Assembly: GCF_902499335.1 (NCBI RefSeq)
Contig: NZ_CABVQK010000019.1
Span: forward strand, 1-64,000
Direction: 5' to 3'
DNA length: 64,000 nucleotides
Source: Burkholderia lata
GTDB taxonomy: Bacteria; Pseudomonadota; Gammaproteobacteria; Burkholderiales; Burkholderiaceae
Shown: positions 51,640 to 60,031 of the stretch, piece by piece
Layout: each line of letters starts with the position of its first letter
How positions within the stretch are numbered: the first letter of the stretch is position 1
Program-made: the position numbers and the translations under genes
The notes under the pieces: generated by a model
Databases searched by the model: none
What the model was told of the DNA's origin: nothing
The model's input: only the letters and a program-made list of their open reading frames with translations

Positions 51640-52509
51640 GTGTCCCGTTTCATTGCGTTGCCGTTTGCCCGCCGTCTGGCTTCGATCGTGTCGATCGCGG
51701 CCGTTACGTGTGCCGCGCTCGGCGGCACGGCCTCGGCCGATCCGCTGCGGACGGCCTCCGATATCGCCGGCGCGTCGCTGGTACCGCTCGGCGTGCTGCC
51801 GCACTCGCCGGAGAACGGCTCGCTCGACTCGTTCTGCACGCAATACCGCGCGAAGACCACCACCGCGGCCGGCCGCGAAGTCGCGAAGCGCGACTGGATC
51901 GTGACGTCCGAGGCGCCGCTCGGCCGCTACACGGTCGTCACGTTCGCGAGCGGATTCAGTGCCGGCACGAGCGCGATCTGTTTCGCGCGCAACGGCAACG
52001 TCGGCGTGTTCGACGGCACGACGCTCGTCGCGCTCGGCTACACGGCGCGCAAGGCGGGCTGGCAGTTCGGCATGGCCGACCGGCTGGAAAACGGCGCGCT
52101 GCTGATCTGGGGCGGCGACGGCCCGGCTCCGCCCGTCGGCGAATTGCACGAAGAGAACGGCGGCCTGCGCCTGACCCGGGTAGCGGCTGAAAGCGTTTAC
52201 TGCCAGGGCCGCGCGGTCGTGCCGAACGTGTACGGCAAACCGCTCGACGTCGCGCGCCGGATCCTGATCGCGAAAGGCTGGCAACCGCTGCGTCCGCGCG
52301 AGAAGCCGGATGCGACGGACGGCGCGGCGACGCTCGCGAAGCACGGCATCATCGAAGCCGAAGCGTGTTCGGGTACCGGCATGGGCTATTGCGCGCTGCG
52401 CTACCGGAGCGCGGCCGGCGTGCTCGGCGTGACGACGGTCGGCGGCGAGCCGGACAAGCCGTCGGCGAACACCGTGATCGATTATCAGGTGGCCTGCCGC
52501 AAGCCTTGA
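51640..52509 (+). CDS. Secreted protein with a PASTA-like C-terminal segment
   Basis: The 289-residue product has a signal peptide (VSRFIALPFARRLASIVSIA to GGTASA, then DPLR) and is likely periplasmic. I do not recognise the first 170 residues, which contain several Gly/Phe motifs (YTVVTFASGFSAG, GWQFGMADRL). The C-terminal part includes VVPNVYGKPLDVARRILIAKG-type sequence (VPNVYGKPLDVARRIL, KGWQPLRP), resembling a PASTA domain, and four Cys that could form disulfides (CQG, ACSG, YCALR, VACRKP). The start is GTG 51640 after CGGAG. It appears to be a single-gene unit. Confidence 0.65.
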   Translation: MSRFIALPFARRLASIVSIAAVTCAALGGTASADPLRTASDIAGASLVPLGVLPHSPENGSLDSFCTQYRAKTTTAAGREVAKRDWIVTSEAPLGRYTVVTFASGFSAGTSAICFARNGNVGVFDGTTLVALGYTARKAGWQFGMADRLENGALLIWGGDGPAPPVGELHEENGGLRLTRVAAESVYCQGRAVVPNVYGKPLDVARRILIAKGWQPLRPREKPDATDGAATLAKHGIIEAEACSGTGMGYCALRYRSAAGVLGVTTVGGEPDKPSANTVIDYQVACRKP

Positions 52510-52719
52510 GCCGTGCGGCGATCGTCCGCACAAGGCGCTGCTTCGGCGTGTACCGTTGACGCGATATCGAGCATTGTCGGCGCGCCAAGGGCAGCGCACG
52601 TGCATTGACGATCGGCCTCGACGGCCTGCCAGATCATCGTCCGTTCGTTCGATTGACCGGCCTCGCGCGCCCTCCTAAACTGACCTCCCTTTTACGCTGC
52701 ATCCACGAAAGGGACTCCC

Positions 52720-53352
52720 ATGATCGACCTCTCCACGCTCGCGCTGTTTTCCGGCGCGTGTCTCGCGCTGACCGCCACGCCGGGCCCCGACATGCTGCTG
52801 ATCGCGTCCCGCAGCGTGAGCCAGGGCCGGCGCGCAGGTTTCGCGACACTCGCGGGCATCCAGGCCGGCACCTACTGCCACGCGCTGGCGGCCGCGCTCG
52901 GACTGTCGCAGCTCTTCGTCGCGGTGCCGCTCGCCTATGACGCCGTACGCTTCGCGGGCGCCGCCTATCTGCTGTATCTCGCGTGGAAGACGTTCCGTTC
53001 GGATGCGACCGCACTGTCGCCCGTCGCGTCGCAACGTCGCCACTCGACCGCGACGATCTTCCGCCAGGGGCTGACGACGAACCTGCTGAATCCGAAGATG
53101 GCGCTGTTCGTGCTCGCGCTGTTTCCTCAGTTCGTGCGGCCCGAGCACGGTTCGATCGCGGTGCAGATTCTCGTGCTCGCGACGGTGCTGAACCTGATCG
53201 GCATCGTCGTGAACGGCGCGGTCATCCTGTCCGCGAGCCGGCTGAGCCAGCGGATCGGCGCGCGCCGCCGCCCGTCGAAGCTGCCGCAGTATCTGCTCGG
53301 GTCGGTGTTCGTGGGGCTGGCGGCGCGGTTGGCGGTGGCGGGACGTAACTGA
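52720..53352 (+). CDS. LysE/RhtB-family amino acid exporter
   Basis: The 210-residue inner-membrane protein has about six helices and the LysE-family marks ALTATPGPDMLLIASRSVSQ, GRRAGFATLAGIQAGT, FAGAAYLLYLAWKTFRS and FRQGLTTNLLNPKMALFVLA. These transporters export amino acids such as lysine, threonine or homoserine lactone-like compounds; the substrate cannot be set from sequence. ATG 52720 follows an AAGGGA-type site (GAAAGGGACTCCC). It is monocistronic and convergent with the YebB-like gene. Confidence 0.93.
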   Translation: MIDLSTLALFSGACLALTATPGPDMLLIASRSVSQGRRAGFATLAGIQAGTYCHALAAALGLSQLFVAVPLAYDAVRFAGAAYLLYLAWKTFRSDATALSPVASQRRHSTATIFRQGLTTNLLNPKMALFVLALFPQFVRPEHGSIAVQILVLATVLNLIGIVVNGAVILSASRLSQRIGARRRPSKLPQYLLGSVFVGLAARLAVAGRN

Positions 53353-53414
53353 GGACAGGCATCAGCTACGCATCACGATTGGAACCGCGCACGGCCTGCT
53401 GATACACGCGGGTA

Positions 53415-54095
53415 TCAAGCGCCGTAATCGGCGACCGGCTCGCGCGTATCCGCCACCACCCGCAACGCCCCGCTATCGAGCAAGCTCGCCGGCGTCACCG
53501 TGCGGCGACGCCACGGAATCCGGCCGAAGTACCAGATCTTCCAGAAGCCGAGCGGATGATCGGGATTCCGGCGCAGCAGCATGTCGAAGGTCTCGACGTC
53601 GCCGAGCACGATCCGCGTCGCATCGCGCACGACTTCGCGCACGAACCGCGAGCAGAACTGCCGGCGCGACGCGAGATTGAACCCCGTGTCGTACACCACG
53701 CCGATCCGGCGCATCGCGGCCGCCACGAGCCGGCGCCGCTGCGCGGCATCGAGCGGCTGCTTCAGCCGTGCGATCACGCACGCGCCGCGATCGGAGCGCG
53801 CGAGAAACCGCGACATCGTCGTGACGCGCGACAGCGGAAACGTACTCTCCGCGATCAGCGGCTCGCCGCCGCGCTCGCCGACCACGATCCCGACGTGATT
53901 CGTCCACGAGCGCGTCGCGCTCGCCACTTCGAGGAACGGCCGCACGGTCACGCGGATGAAGACGATGTCGCCGATCTCCGGCTCGATCGGCAACGGCATG
54001 TCACGCGGACGGGAAGAACCAACGGAGAAGAGACGCCGCCGGCCCGCTTCGGGCGAGCGGATCATGAGCGGCTGGCAGCCGGTATCGACAACCAT
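53415..54095 (-). CDS. YebB-like permuted papain-fold protein
   Basis: The core closely follows E. coli YebB: EIGDIVFIRVTVRPFLEVAS, WTNHVGIVVGERGGEPLIAES, LSRVTTMSRFLARS, GVVYDTGFNLASRRQFCSRF and FWKIWYFGRIPWRRRTVTPA. The His (NHVGI) and Cys (QFCSRF) are placed as the catalytic pair of permuted NlpC/P60-type (YiiX-like) amidases or peptidases. The substrate is unknown. Start uncertain: family length points to 53999 (MPLPIEPEIGD), but 54095 (MVVDTGCQP) has the better Shine-Dalgarno (AGG six bases upstream), so it is used here. Confidence 0.82.
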   Translation of the reverse strand: MVVDTGCQPLMIRSPEAGRRRLFSVGSSRPRDMPLPIEPEIGDIVFIRVTVRPFLEVASATRSWTNHVGIVVGERGGEPLIAESTFPLSRVTTMSRFLARSDRGACVIARLKQPLDAAQRRRLVAAAMRRIGVVYDTGFNLASRRQFCSRFVREVVRDATRIVLGDVETFDMLLRRNPDHPLGFWKIWYFGRIPWRRRTVTPASLLDSGALRVVADTREPVADYGA

Positions 54096-54232
54096 ACGGA
54101 CCTCGCGCGAGTGGAGATGGCGCGAGCATGTCAGCAGCAGCCGCGCGCCGCATCCGCTTCTTGCGCGAGGGCGGGTATCCGCGCCGCCGGGTGGCGGATT
54201 TCGATACCGGTGCGCGTGCCGCCGCGCTGCCG

Positions 54233-54802
54233 TCAGCGCGTCGCGCCCAACGCCACGCGCAGTCGCTCCATCAGCTGCGTGTAGTACCGCAGCACGTCGT
54301 CCTTCGGCACGACATTCGCGGTCGCGAAACGGTCCGACCACGCCGGTTTCCATTCATACGAGCCGTGCACGCTGCGATCGCCGTCGGGCGCCTGGATCAG
54401 CGAGCGGATCCGCGCATCGCGGCCCGGGCCCGTATGCACGTCGAACAGTGCGTGAATGTACGTGTGATACGCATCGTACACGTCGTCGTCGAACAGGTAG
54501 CGGTAGATGTGGAATGTGCGATCGAGCTCGCGCTTCGCGCGGATCACGTCGTCCGGCGAGATGTCCTTCCAGTAGCCGATCCACGTGTAGAAGCACAGCA
54601 GCGCATTGAGCTGCGGCGCGACCGCGTCGTACAGCGCGAGCCGCTTCTCGATCAATCGCTGGTTGGTCCACTGCACGAGTTCGAGCCGCTTCAGCCGGCG
54701 CGCGACGAGCCAGCCGAGACACGCGACCGACAAAGGCGTCAGCACGCCCAGCACGAGCTTGACGATTTCCAGCGAATTCCACGGATTGTTGATTGGCTGC
54801 AT
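54233..54802 (-). CDS. Hypothetical single-pass membrane protein
   Basis: The 189-residue product begins MQPINNPWNSLEIVKLVLGV and has one hydrophobic helix near residues 12-33 (LVLGVLTPLSVACLGWLVAR), then a basic stretch and a long soluble helical domain with NQRLIEKRLALYDAVAPQLN, WKDISPDDVIRAKRELDRTF and YYTQLMERLRVALG. I do not recognise a named family. The soluble part probably faces the cytoplasm by the positive-inside rule. A 34-residue upstream extension without Shine-Dalgarno support is rejected. Confidence 0.7.
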   Translation of the reverse strand: MQPINNPWNSLEIVKLVLGVLTPLSVACLGWLVARRLKRLELVQWTNQRLIEKRLALYDAVAPQLNALLCFYTWIGYWKDISPDDVIRAKRELDRTFHIYRYLFDDDVYDAYHTYIHALFDVHTGPGRDARIRSLIQAPDGDRSVHGSYEWKPAWSDRFATANVVPKDDVLRYYTQLMERLRVALGATR

Positions 54803-55030
54803 GAATGGCCCGACAAGAAGAAACGCATCCGCGCCGGCGCATGATCCGGCGCGCAGCGCCGCCTGCCCGATCGCGTCGACATCGACCGTTAGTTGCTTGC
54901 GCATCGAACGTCGCGCAATAACTCAGGCGACAGGTTCGAAGCGGCGAGATTCGTCAGTCTATCGAGCGATTGTCACCGAGCCGTGACCGTTCGTCGACCC
55001 GTCGTCGCGTAGCCACGCACGCCGCTCGCG

Positions 55031-55489
55031 CTAGGTCGGTAGCGCCGACGTGAGCTTGACCTTCTGCATCGGAATGTCGGTCTTCACGCTCAGCACGCCC
55101 GGAATGCGCGTGAGGTATTCCATCTGGAAGCGCCGGTAGTCGTCGATGTCGGCCGCGACGACGCGCAGCAGGAAATCGCAATCGCCCGCCATCAGGTGGC
55201 ACTCGACGACCTCCGGCATCTGCTGGACGGCCTCGGCGAAGCGGTTCACCGATTCCGCGTCCTGCCCCTTCAGCCACACGCGCGTGAAGATCGTCAGCCC
55301 CTTGCCGACTTTCGCGGGATTCAGCACGGCCACGTACTTCTCGATCACGCCGGCTTCCTCGAGAAGCCGCACGCGCCGCAGGCACGGCGACGGCGACAGC
55401 CCGACCTCGTGCGCGAGCTCCACGTTCTGCATGCGGCCGTCGCGCTGGAGCGCGCTCAGGATCCGGCGGTCGATAGCATCAAGTTTCAT
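55031..55489 (-). CDS. Lrp/AsnC-family regulator of azlCD
   Basis: The 152-residue product starts MKLDAIDRRILSALQRDGRM and has the Lrp HTH (VELAHEVGLSPSPCLRRVRL) and RAM domain (VVECHLMAGDCDFLLRVVAA, IPGVLSVKTDIPMQKVK). It is divergent from azlCD with 124 bp between, the AzlB-like arrangement for control of branched-chain amino acid export. An 8-bp inverted repeat (TTGGCATT 55489-55496, AATGCCAA 55528-55535) covers its start and may be an operator. It is the third divergent Lrp-type gene in this window. Confidence 0.92.
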   Translation of the reverse strand: MKLDAIDRRILSALQRDGRMQNVELAHEVGLSPSPCLRRVRLLEEAGVIEKYVAVLNPAKVGKGLTIFTRVWLKGQDAESVNRFAEAVQQMPEVVECHLMAGDCDFLLRVVAADIDDYRRFQMEYLTRIPGVLSVKTDIPMQKVKLTSALPT

Positions 55490-55613
55490 TGGCATTCGAT
55501 TCCAAAAAATTTTCAAATCACGCGTTCAATGCCAAATTCTGAGAAAAATCTGGCCACAACGCAACCCGATTCGAGTCAAAAAAGCAGACAATTCCTCCCC
55601 CGAAGGAGGAGTA

Positions 55614-56348
55614 ATGAGCAGTAGCGTTTCAACGTCGTCAGGGCTTCGCGACAAGCCCGCCTATGTCGCCGAGATGGGTCGCGGTTTGCGCGCGGCGCTG
55701 CCCGTCATGCTGGGTTTCGTGCCGTTCGCGCTCGTGCTGGGCGCGCAGGCCGCGCAGAAAGGGCTGAGCCTGTTCGAAGTGCCGATGATGACCGGCATGA
55801 ATTTCGGCGGCGGCTCCGAATTCGCGGCGATCCATCTGTGGACGTCGCCGCCGCACATCGCGCTGATCGTCGCGATGTCGTTCCTCGTGAATTCGCGCCA
55901 CATCCTGATGGGCGCCGCATTCGAGCCGTATATCCGCCGCCTGCCGCGCCGCCGCGCGTTCTTCGCGCTGTTCTTCATGTGCGACGAAAGCTGGGCGATG
56001 TCGCTCGCCGACGCAAGGGCGCGCTCGGCCACGCACATCAGCGTGCCCTATTACGCGGGCATCTGCGTGGGGCTCTACCTGACGTGGATCTCGATGACCA
56101 CGCTCGGCGCGGCGGTCGGCCCGACGATCGGCAACGTCGAGCAGTACGGCTTCGACATGGCGTTCACGGCCGTGTTTCTGGTGCTGCTGCGCGGGATGTG
56201 GAAAGGGATGCGCGCGAGCCGCCCCTGGTTCGTGAGTCTCGTCGTCGCGGCGGCCACGCACCTGGCCGTGCCCGGCGCGTGGTACGTCGCGGCCGGCGCC
56301 TGTGCGGGGCTGATCGCCGCGCTGCTGTGGGAGCCGCGCGATGCCTGA
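55614..56348 (+). CDS. azlC: AzlC, large subunit of branched-chain amino acid exporter
   Basis: AzlC and AzlD together export branched-chain amino acids. The 244-residue membrane protein shows LRAALPVMLGFVPFALVLGA, MTGMNFGGGSEFAAI, SFLVNSRHILMGAAFEPYI and FMCDESWAMS, typical of AzlC. ATG 55614 has a near-perfect GGAGGA five bases upstream; in-frame extensions before it lie within the divergent regulator. It overlaps azlD by 8 bp. The Lrp-family neighbour supports amino-acid-responsive control. Confidence 0.94.
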   Translation: MSSSVSTSSGLRDKPAYVAEMGRGLRAALPVMLGFVPFALVLGAQAAQKGLSLFEVPMMTGMNFGGGSEFAAIHLWTSPPHIALIVAMSFLVNSRHILMGAAFEPYIRRLPRRRAFFALFFMCDESWAMSLADARARSATHISVPYYAGICVGLYLTWISMTTLGAAVGPTIGNVEQYGFDMAFTAVFLVLLRGMWKGMRASRPWFVSLVVAAATHLAVPGAWYVAAGACAGLIAALLWEPRDA

Positions 56349-56649
56349 GCTTCCGGATTTCAGCACGGTCGCGACGATCGTGCTGATGGCATCGACCACA
56401 TATCTTTCGCGCATTCTCGGCTACGTGCTGTTGCGCAACCGCACGCTGAGCCCGCGGATGGCGTCGGTGATGGAGAACGTGCCCGGCTGCGTGCTGATCT
56501 CGGTGATCGCGCCGGCCTTCGTGTCGACGCGCCCGGCCGACCTGCTCGCGCTGGCCATGACGCTGCTCGCGGCGACGCGCCTGTCGATCCTGCCGACCGT
56601 CATCGTCGGCGTCGTGTCGGCCGGCCTGCTGCGGTACCTGCTCGGCTGA
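56341..56649 (+). CDS. azlD: AzlD, small subunit of branched-chain amino acid exporter
   Basis: The 102-residue membrane protein has about four helices and the AzlD landmarks TYLSRILGYVLLRNRTLSPR and MENVPGCVLISVIAPAFVST. It begins within the last codons of azlC (8 bp overlap), so the two subunits are translationally coupled. A good terminator follows at 56693. Confidence 0.93.
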   Translation: MPELPDFSTVATIVLMASTTYLSRILGYVLLRNRTLSPRMASVMENVPGCVLISVIAPAFVSTRPADLLALAMTLLAATRLSILPTVIVGVVSAGLLRYLLG

Positions 56650-56692
56650 TCGGTTCCGAGCCGACGCGCACGCCGCGGCACGGCCACCGACG

Positions 56693-56717
56693 AACGGGCG
56701 CGCGATGCGCCCGTTTT
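56693..56717 (+). terminator. Rho-independent terminator of azlCD
   Basis: AACGGGCGC (56693-56701) and GCGCCCGTT (56707-56715) form a perfect 9-bp stem with a 5-base loop, running into TTTT at 56714-56717. It is 44 bp after the azlD stop. Confidence 0.75.
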
Positions 56718-56829
56718 CACATCCGCGCCGACCGCGCGACACGACGATCATCACGCGGGAATGCTAGCCTTGTGGCTTGCGCCACGCTGCACTCCCATCT
56801 GATTACCCATCTCCGCGAGGATCGTCCCG

Positions 56830-57609
56830 ATGCAAGAAACCCGCCCGCTGTTCGATCGTGTCCTGCTCACCAACGACGACGGAATCGACGCCCCCGGTCT
56901 TGACGTGCTCGAACAGGTTGCCACGCAACTGGCGCGCGAAGTATGGATCGTCGCACCGGCGGAAGACCAGAGCGGTACGTCGCATTCGCTGAGCCTGCAC
57001 GAACCGCTGCGCGTGCATCGCAAGGGCGAACGCCGCTTCGCGGTGCGCGGCACGCCCGGCGATTGCGTCGCGATCGCGATCAGCCACCTGATGAAGGACG
57101 CACGGCCCGACATCGTGCTGTCCGGCGTGAATCGCGGCGGGAACCTCGGCACCGAAACGGTGTTTTCCGGCACGGTGGGCGCCGCGATGACGAGCATGCT
57201 GGTTGGCGTGCCGGCCATCGCGCTGAGCCAGGCCTTCACCGATCGCAATGCGGTGCCGTGGGACACGGCACTCGCGCTTGCGCCGGACGTGATTCGCCGG
57301 CTCGTTGCGGCCGGCTGGGACAGCGACGCGTGCCTGAACGTGAACTTCCCGCCGCGGCCCGCGCAGGACGTGCGAGGCCTCAAGGTGACGAACCAGGGCG
57401 CCGGCACGCTGCAGGGCGTCGAGATCGTGTCGGGGCGCGACCCGCGCGACATCGAGTATCACTGGCTGAAGCTCGCCCGCGCGCCGCGCGACGACGATGC
57501 GGATTCGGAGACGGTCGCGCTGGGTGAAGGGTATGTCGCCGTCACGCCGCTGAAGTTCGAGCGCACGCACGATCAGGCGCTCGCGCGGTTGCGGTCGAGC
57601 CTCGGCTGA
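56830..57609 (+). CDS. surE: SurE, 5'/3'-nucleotidase
   Basis: SurE is a metal-dependent phosphatase acting on nucleoside monophosphates. The 259-residue product has the N-terminal metal site LLTNDDGIDAPGLDVL (Asp-Asp), then VWIVAPAEDQSGTSHSLSLH, GTPGDCVAIAISH, DIVLSGVNRGGNLGTETVFS (Asn metal ligand) and GTVGAAMTSMLVG. Full family length. In this window it does not sit beside pcm, nlpD or rpoS, the usual neighbours of surE, so it may be a second, accessory copy. Confidence 0.93.
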   Translation: MQETRPLFDRVLLTNDDGIDAPGLDVLEQVATQLAREVWIVAPAEDQSGTSHSLSLHEPLRVHRKGERRFAVRGTPGDCVAIAISHLMKDARPDIVLSGVNRGGNLGTETVFSGTVGAAMTSMLVGVPAIALSQAFTDRNAVPWDTALALAPDVIRRLVAAGWDSDACLNVNFPPRPAQDVRGLKVTNQGAGTLQGVEIVSGRDPRDIEYHWLKLARAPRDDDADSETVALGEGYVAVTPLKFERTHDQALARLRSSLG

Positions 57610-57673
57610 TCGCGCAGTCCGGCAAGCAAGCGGTCGCGGCAATCGCGCGTGGTACCTGCGCGCGGTTGCCCGG

Positions 57674-57725
57674 CTGCATCACTGCATCACTGCATTACCG
57701 CCTAACCGCTTCATCGCTTCATCGA
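57674..57725. repeat. Short tandem repeats between surE and the SDR gene
   Basis: The 8-bp unit CTGCATCA occurs twice in tandem (57674-57689) plus a partial third copy, and a related GCTTCATC pair follows (about 57708-57723). It lies in a 133 bp convergent spacer with no gene. It may be only slippage. Confidence 0.5.
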
Positions 57726-57742
57726 ATGACCGAGTCGCCACA

Positions 57743-58564
57743 TCACGTCAGATTCATTCCCCCGTCGAGCATCACGACCTCGCCCGTCACGTAATCGGAC
57801 GCGACGAGCATCGCGACCGTCTGCGCGATGTCGTCCGGTGTCGCCGCGCGGCGCATCGGTGCGCGTTCGCGCCAGAGCTGCTGCGCGTCCGTCCAGTCGG
57901 CCGTGAGCGGTGTATCGACGAGCCCCGGCGCCACCGCATTGACACGAATCGCCGGCGCGAGCGTGCGCGCGAGCAGCCGCGTCGTGTGATTGAGCGCGGC
58001 CTTCGCCGCCGCATACGGAATCGACGCGCCCTTCGGCCGCATGCCCGCATGCGAACTGACGTTCACCACGCACCCGGCCCGCCCGTGCGATGCCGCCTCG
58101 CGCAATGCAGCCTCGGCCTCGGCGACGAGCCGGAACGGTGCGATCACGTTGATCTCGTGCATCTCGCGCCATACGTCGGGCGTCGCCGCGGCGAGGTCGT
58201 CATGCGGAATCACGCGGCTGACACCCGCGTTGTTGACGAGCACGTCGAGCCGCCCGTGCACGGCCAGTGCGTCGCGGATCAGCCGCACGCGTTCGGCATC
58301 GTCGGCGAGGTCGGCCTGCACGTAGGCCGCGCCGAGTTCGCGCGCCATCGCGCGCCCCACGTCGGCCGAGCTGCGCGAATGCAGGATCACCGCATAGCCG
58401 TCCGCCGCGAGGCGGCGCGCGATCGCCGCACCGATTCCCGACGTCGATCCGGTGACGAGCGCGACCGGCCGATGCAGACGCGACGCGCGCGGCTCGGCAA
58501 CGGCTTCGGTTTCAGGTTCCGTTTCGGGAATCGGGGCAGAGATCGGCGGAAGCGGCGCGTCCAT
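57743..58564 (-). CDS. Short-chain dehydrogenase/reductase
   Basis: This NAD(P)-dependent oxidoreductase has 273 residues. After a 30-residue Pro/Glu-rich leader it shows the nucleotide motif VALVTGSTSGIGAAIARRLA, NNAGVSR, the catalytic Ser in VNVSSHAG and the Y-x-x-x-K pair in IPYAAAKAAL, ending with VTGEVVMLDGGMNLT. It resembles 3-oxoacyl-ACP-reductase-type SDRs, but the substrate is unknown. The start at 58564 (MDAPLPPISAP) sits 14 bp after the MFS gene, so the two probably form one transcript. Confidence 0.92.
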   Translation of the reverse strand: MDAPLPPISAPIPETEPETEAVAEPRASRLHRPVALVTGSTSGIGAAIARRLAADGYAVILHSRSSADVGRAMARELGAAYVQADLADDAERVRLIRDALAVHGRLDVLVNNAGVSRVIPHDDLAAATPDVWREMHEINVIAPFRLVAEAEAALREAASHGRAGCVVNVSSHAGMRPKGASIPYAAAKAALNHTTRLLARTLAPAIRVNAVAPGLVDTPLTADWTDAQQLWRERAPMRRAATPDDIAQTVAMLVASDYVTGEVVMLDGGMNLT

Positions 58565-58578
58565 ATCGGGGAACCCTG

Positions 58579-59820
58579 TCAGTGGCGTTCCCGCATCATA
58601 ATCGCGACGACGCCCCCGGACGCGAACGTCACGGCGGCCACCACGAGGATCGCGGCGGCAAAGCCGAAGCGGTCGGCCATCAGGCCGGCCGACAGCGCGC
58701 CGATCGCATAGCCGAGATCGCGCCAGAAGCGGTACACGCTCAGCGAGCGCGCCCGCCAGCCGGGCTCGGACGCATCGGAGACGGCCGCGATCAGGCTCGG
58801 ATAGACCATCGCCGTGCCGAGGCCGAGCAGCACGCTCGCGACGAGCCACCAGCGGAACTGCCCCGTCAGTGCGGTCAACGCCAGCCCGGCCGCCTGTACC
58901 CACATCCCGGCGACGATCAGCCCCTTGCGGCCCCACCGGTCGCTCAGCGGCCCGGTGACGATCTGACAGCTGCCCCACACGACCGGATAGACGGCCTTCA
59001 GGATGCCGATCCGCTCGATGCAGAGCCCGAGCGTCGTGAAGAACAGCGGGAAGATGCCCCAGCTCATCCCGTCGTTGAGGTTGTTGATCATGCCGGCCTG
59101 CGATGCCGCGAACAGGTTCCGGTTGCGGAACGACGTCAGCATGAAGACTTCGCGGAACGACAGCGCGGACGCGCCGGCCGGCCGGCCGCTTTCCAGCCGC
59201 ACATGGTCGCGCGTGTCGCGCACGACAAGGATCGACAGCAGCAGGCCCGCGACCGCGTAGACCACGCCGAGATAGATCGGCGTCGGCCGCAGCCCATAGC
59301 GGCTCGCGAGATAGCCGGTCGCGAACGCGGTCGCGCCCACCGCGAAATAGCCGGCGAATTCGTTCAGTCCGACCGCGAGGCCGCGGCTCTTCGGGCCGAC
59401 GAGGTCGACCTTCATGATCACCGTCATCGACCACGCGAACCCCTGGCTCAGCCCGAGCAACACGTTCGCGGCGATCACCCATTCCCAGTTCGGCGCCGCG
59501 ATGATCATGAACGGTACGGGCAGGCCGAGCAGCCAGCCGGCGATCAGCACGTGCTTGCGCCCCCACGTGTCGGCGAGCTGGCCCGACACGAGGTTCGCGA
59601 ACGCCTTGACCAGCCCGAAGCTGACGATGAACGACGTGATCAGCGCGGTCGATTCGAGATGAAACTGTTCGGCGCCGATCAGCGGCACGACGGTGCGCTC
59701 GATGCCCACCATCCCGCCGACGAATGCGTTGACCAGCACGAGCAGCGCAAATTGCCGCCAGTTCTCGCGCAGGCCGAGCGCCACTGCGCGCCCGCCGCGC
59801 GCTATCGCTACGTTTGCCAT
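58579..59820 (-). CDS. MFS transporter
   Basis: The 413-residue product has about twelve membrane helices and MFS motif A-like DTWGRKHVLIAGWLLGLPVP after helix two, repeated in the second half as DRWGRKGLIVAGMWVQA. It keeps the general drug/sugar exporter pattern; the substrate is unknown. It is followed after 14 bp by the SDR gene and preceded, 5 bp away, by a short MBL-fold fragment. The divergent ArsR-rhodanese regulator may control it. Confidence 0.9.
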   Translation of the reverse strand: MANVAIARGGRAVALGLRENWRQFALLVLVNAFVGGMVGIERTVVPLIGAEQFHLESTALITSFIVSFGLVKAFANLVSGQLADTWGRKHVLIAGWLLGLPVPFMIIAAPNWEWVIAANVLLGLSQGFAWSMTVIMKVDLVGPKSRGLAVGLNEFAGYFAVGATAFATGYLASRYGLRPTPIYLGVVYAVAGLLLSILVVRDTRDHVRLESGRPAGASALSFREVFMLTSFRNRNLFAASQAGMINNLNDGMSWGIFPLFFTTLGLCIERIGILKAVYPVVWGSCQIVTGPLSDRWGRKGLIVAGMWVQAAGLALTALTGQFRWWLVASVLLGLGTAMVYPSLIAAVSDASEPGWRARSLSVYRFWRDLGYAIGALSAGLMADRFGFAAAILVVAAVTFASGGVVAIMMRERH

Positions 59821-59824
59821 CGCG

Positions 59825-59959
59825 CTAGCGCGCCGCGACGCGCGGACAAGCCCCCCGATCGGCGACCGGTTCGACCACCGCGCCGGTCGCCTTGCCGCCG
59901 CAACCGAACAGGTATGAAATGCCTCCCGTATCGGGATGCAGGAATGGTCTGACGATCAT
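59825..59959 (-). pseudogene. Truncated MBL-fold (ETHE1/Blh-like) N-terminal fragment
   Basis: A 44-codon frame from ATG 59959 reads MIVRPFLHPDTGGISYLFGC, then GGKATGAVVEPVADRG, and ends at TAG 59825-59827. This matches the N-terminal strand of MBL-fold persulfide-dioxygenase-like proteins, which begin with an F-x-H/D-x-x-T-x-x-x-S-Y-L pattern and continue to the metal-binding HxHxDH motif. That motif and the rest are absent. It ends 5 bp before the MFS gene, so it looks like the stump left by a deletion joining two genes. It could still be translated as a short peptide. Confidence 0.55.
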
Positions 59960-59992
59960 CGGATTGCCTCCGTCCAGTGAATGCGTTAACAT

Positions 59993-60016
59993 TCAATCAA
60001 TTTGATGAATGATTGA
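59993..60016. promoter_or_regulatory. Inverted repeat, probable operator of the ArsR-rhodanese regulator
   Basis: TCAATCA (59993-59999) and TGATTGA (60010-60016) are perfect reverse complements around an A/T-rich 10-bp centre, 16 bp before the GTG start of the ArsR-type gene and 34 bp from the divergent MBL fragment. Dyads of this kind next to the promoter are typical ArsR/SmtB-family operators. Confidence 0.6.
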
Positions 60017-60031
60017 TCGAGGAGAGGCCAC

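Noticed and set aside
58582..59952. 456-codon plus-strand frame opposite the MFS transporter
   Set aside because: The product is highly charged and Arg/His-rich with no domain, while the minus strand encodes a clean twelve-helix transporter.
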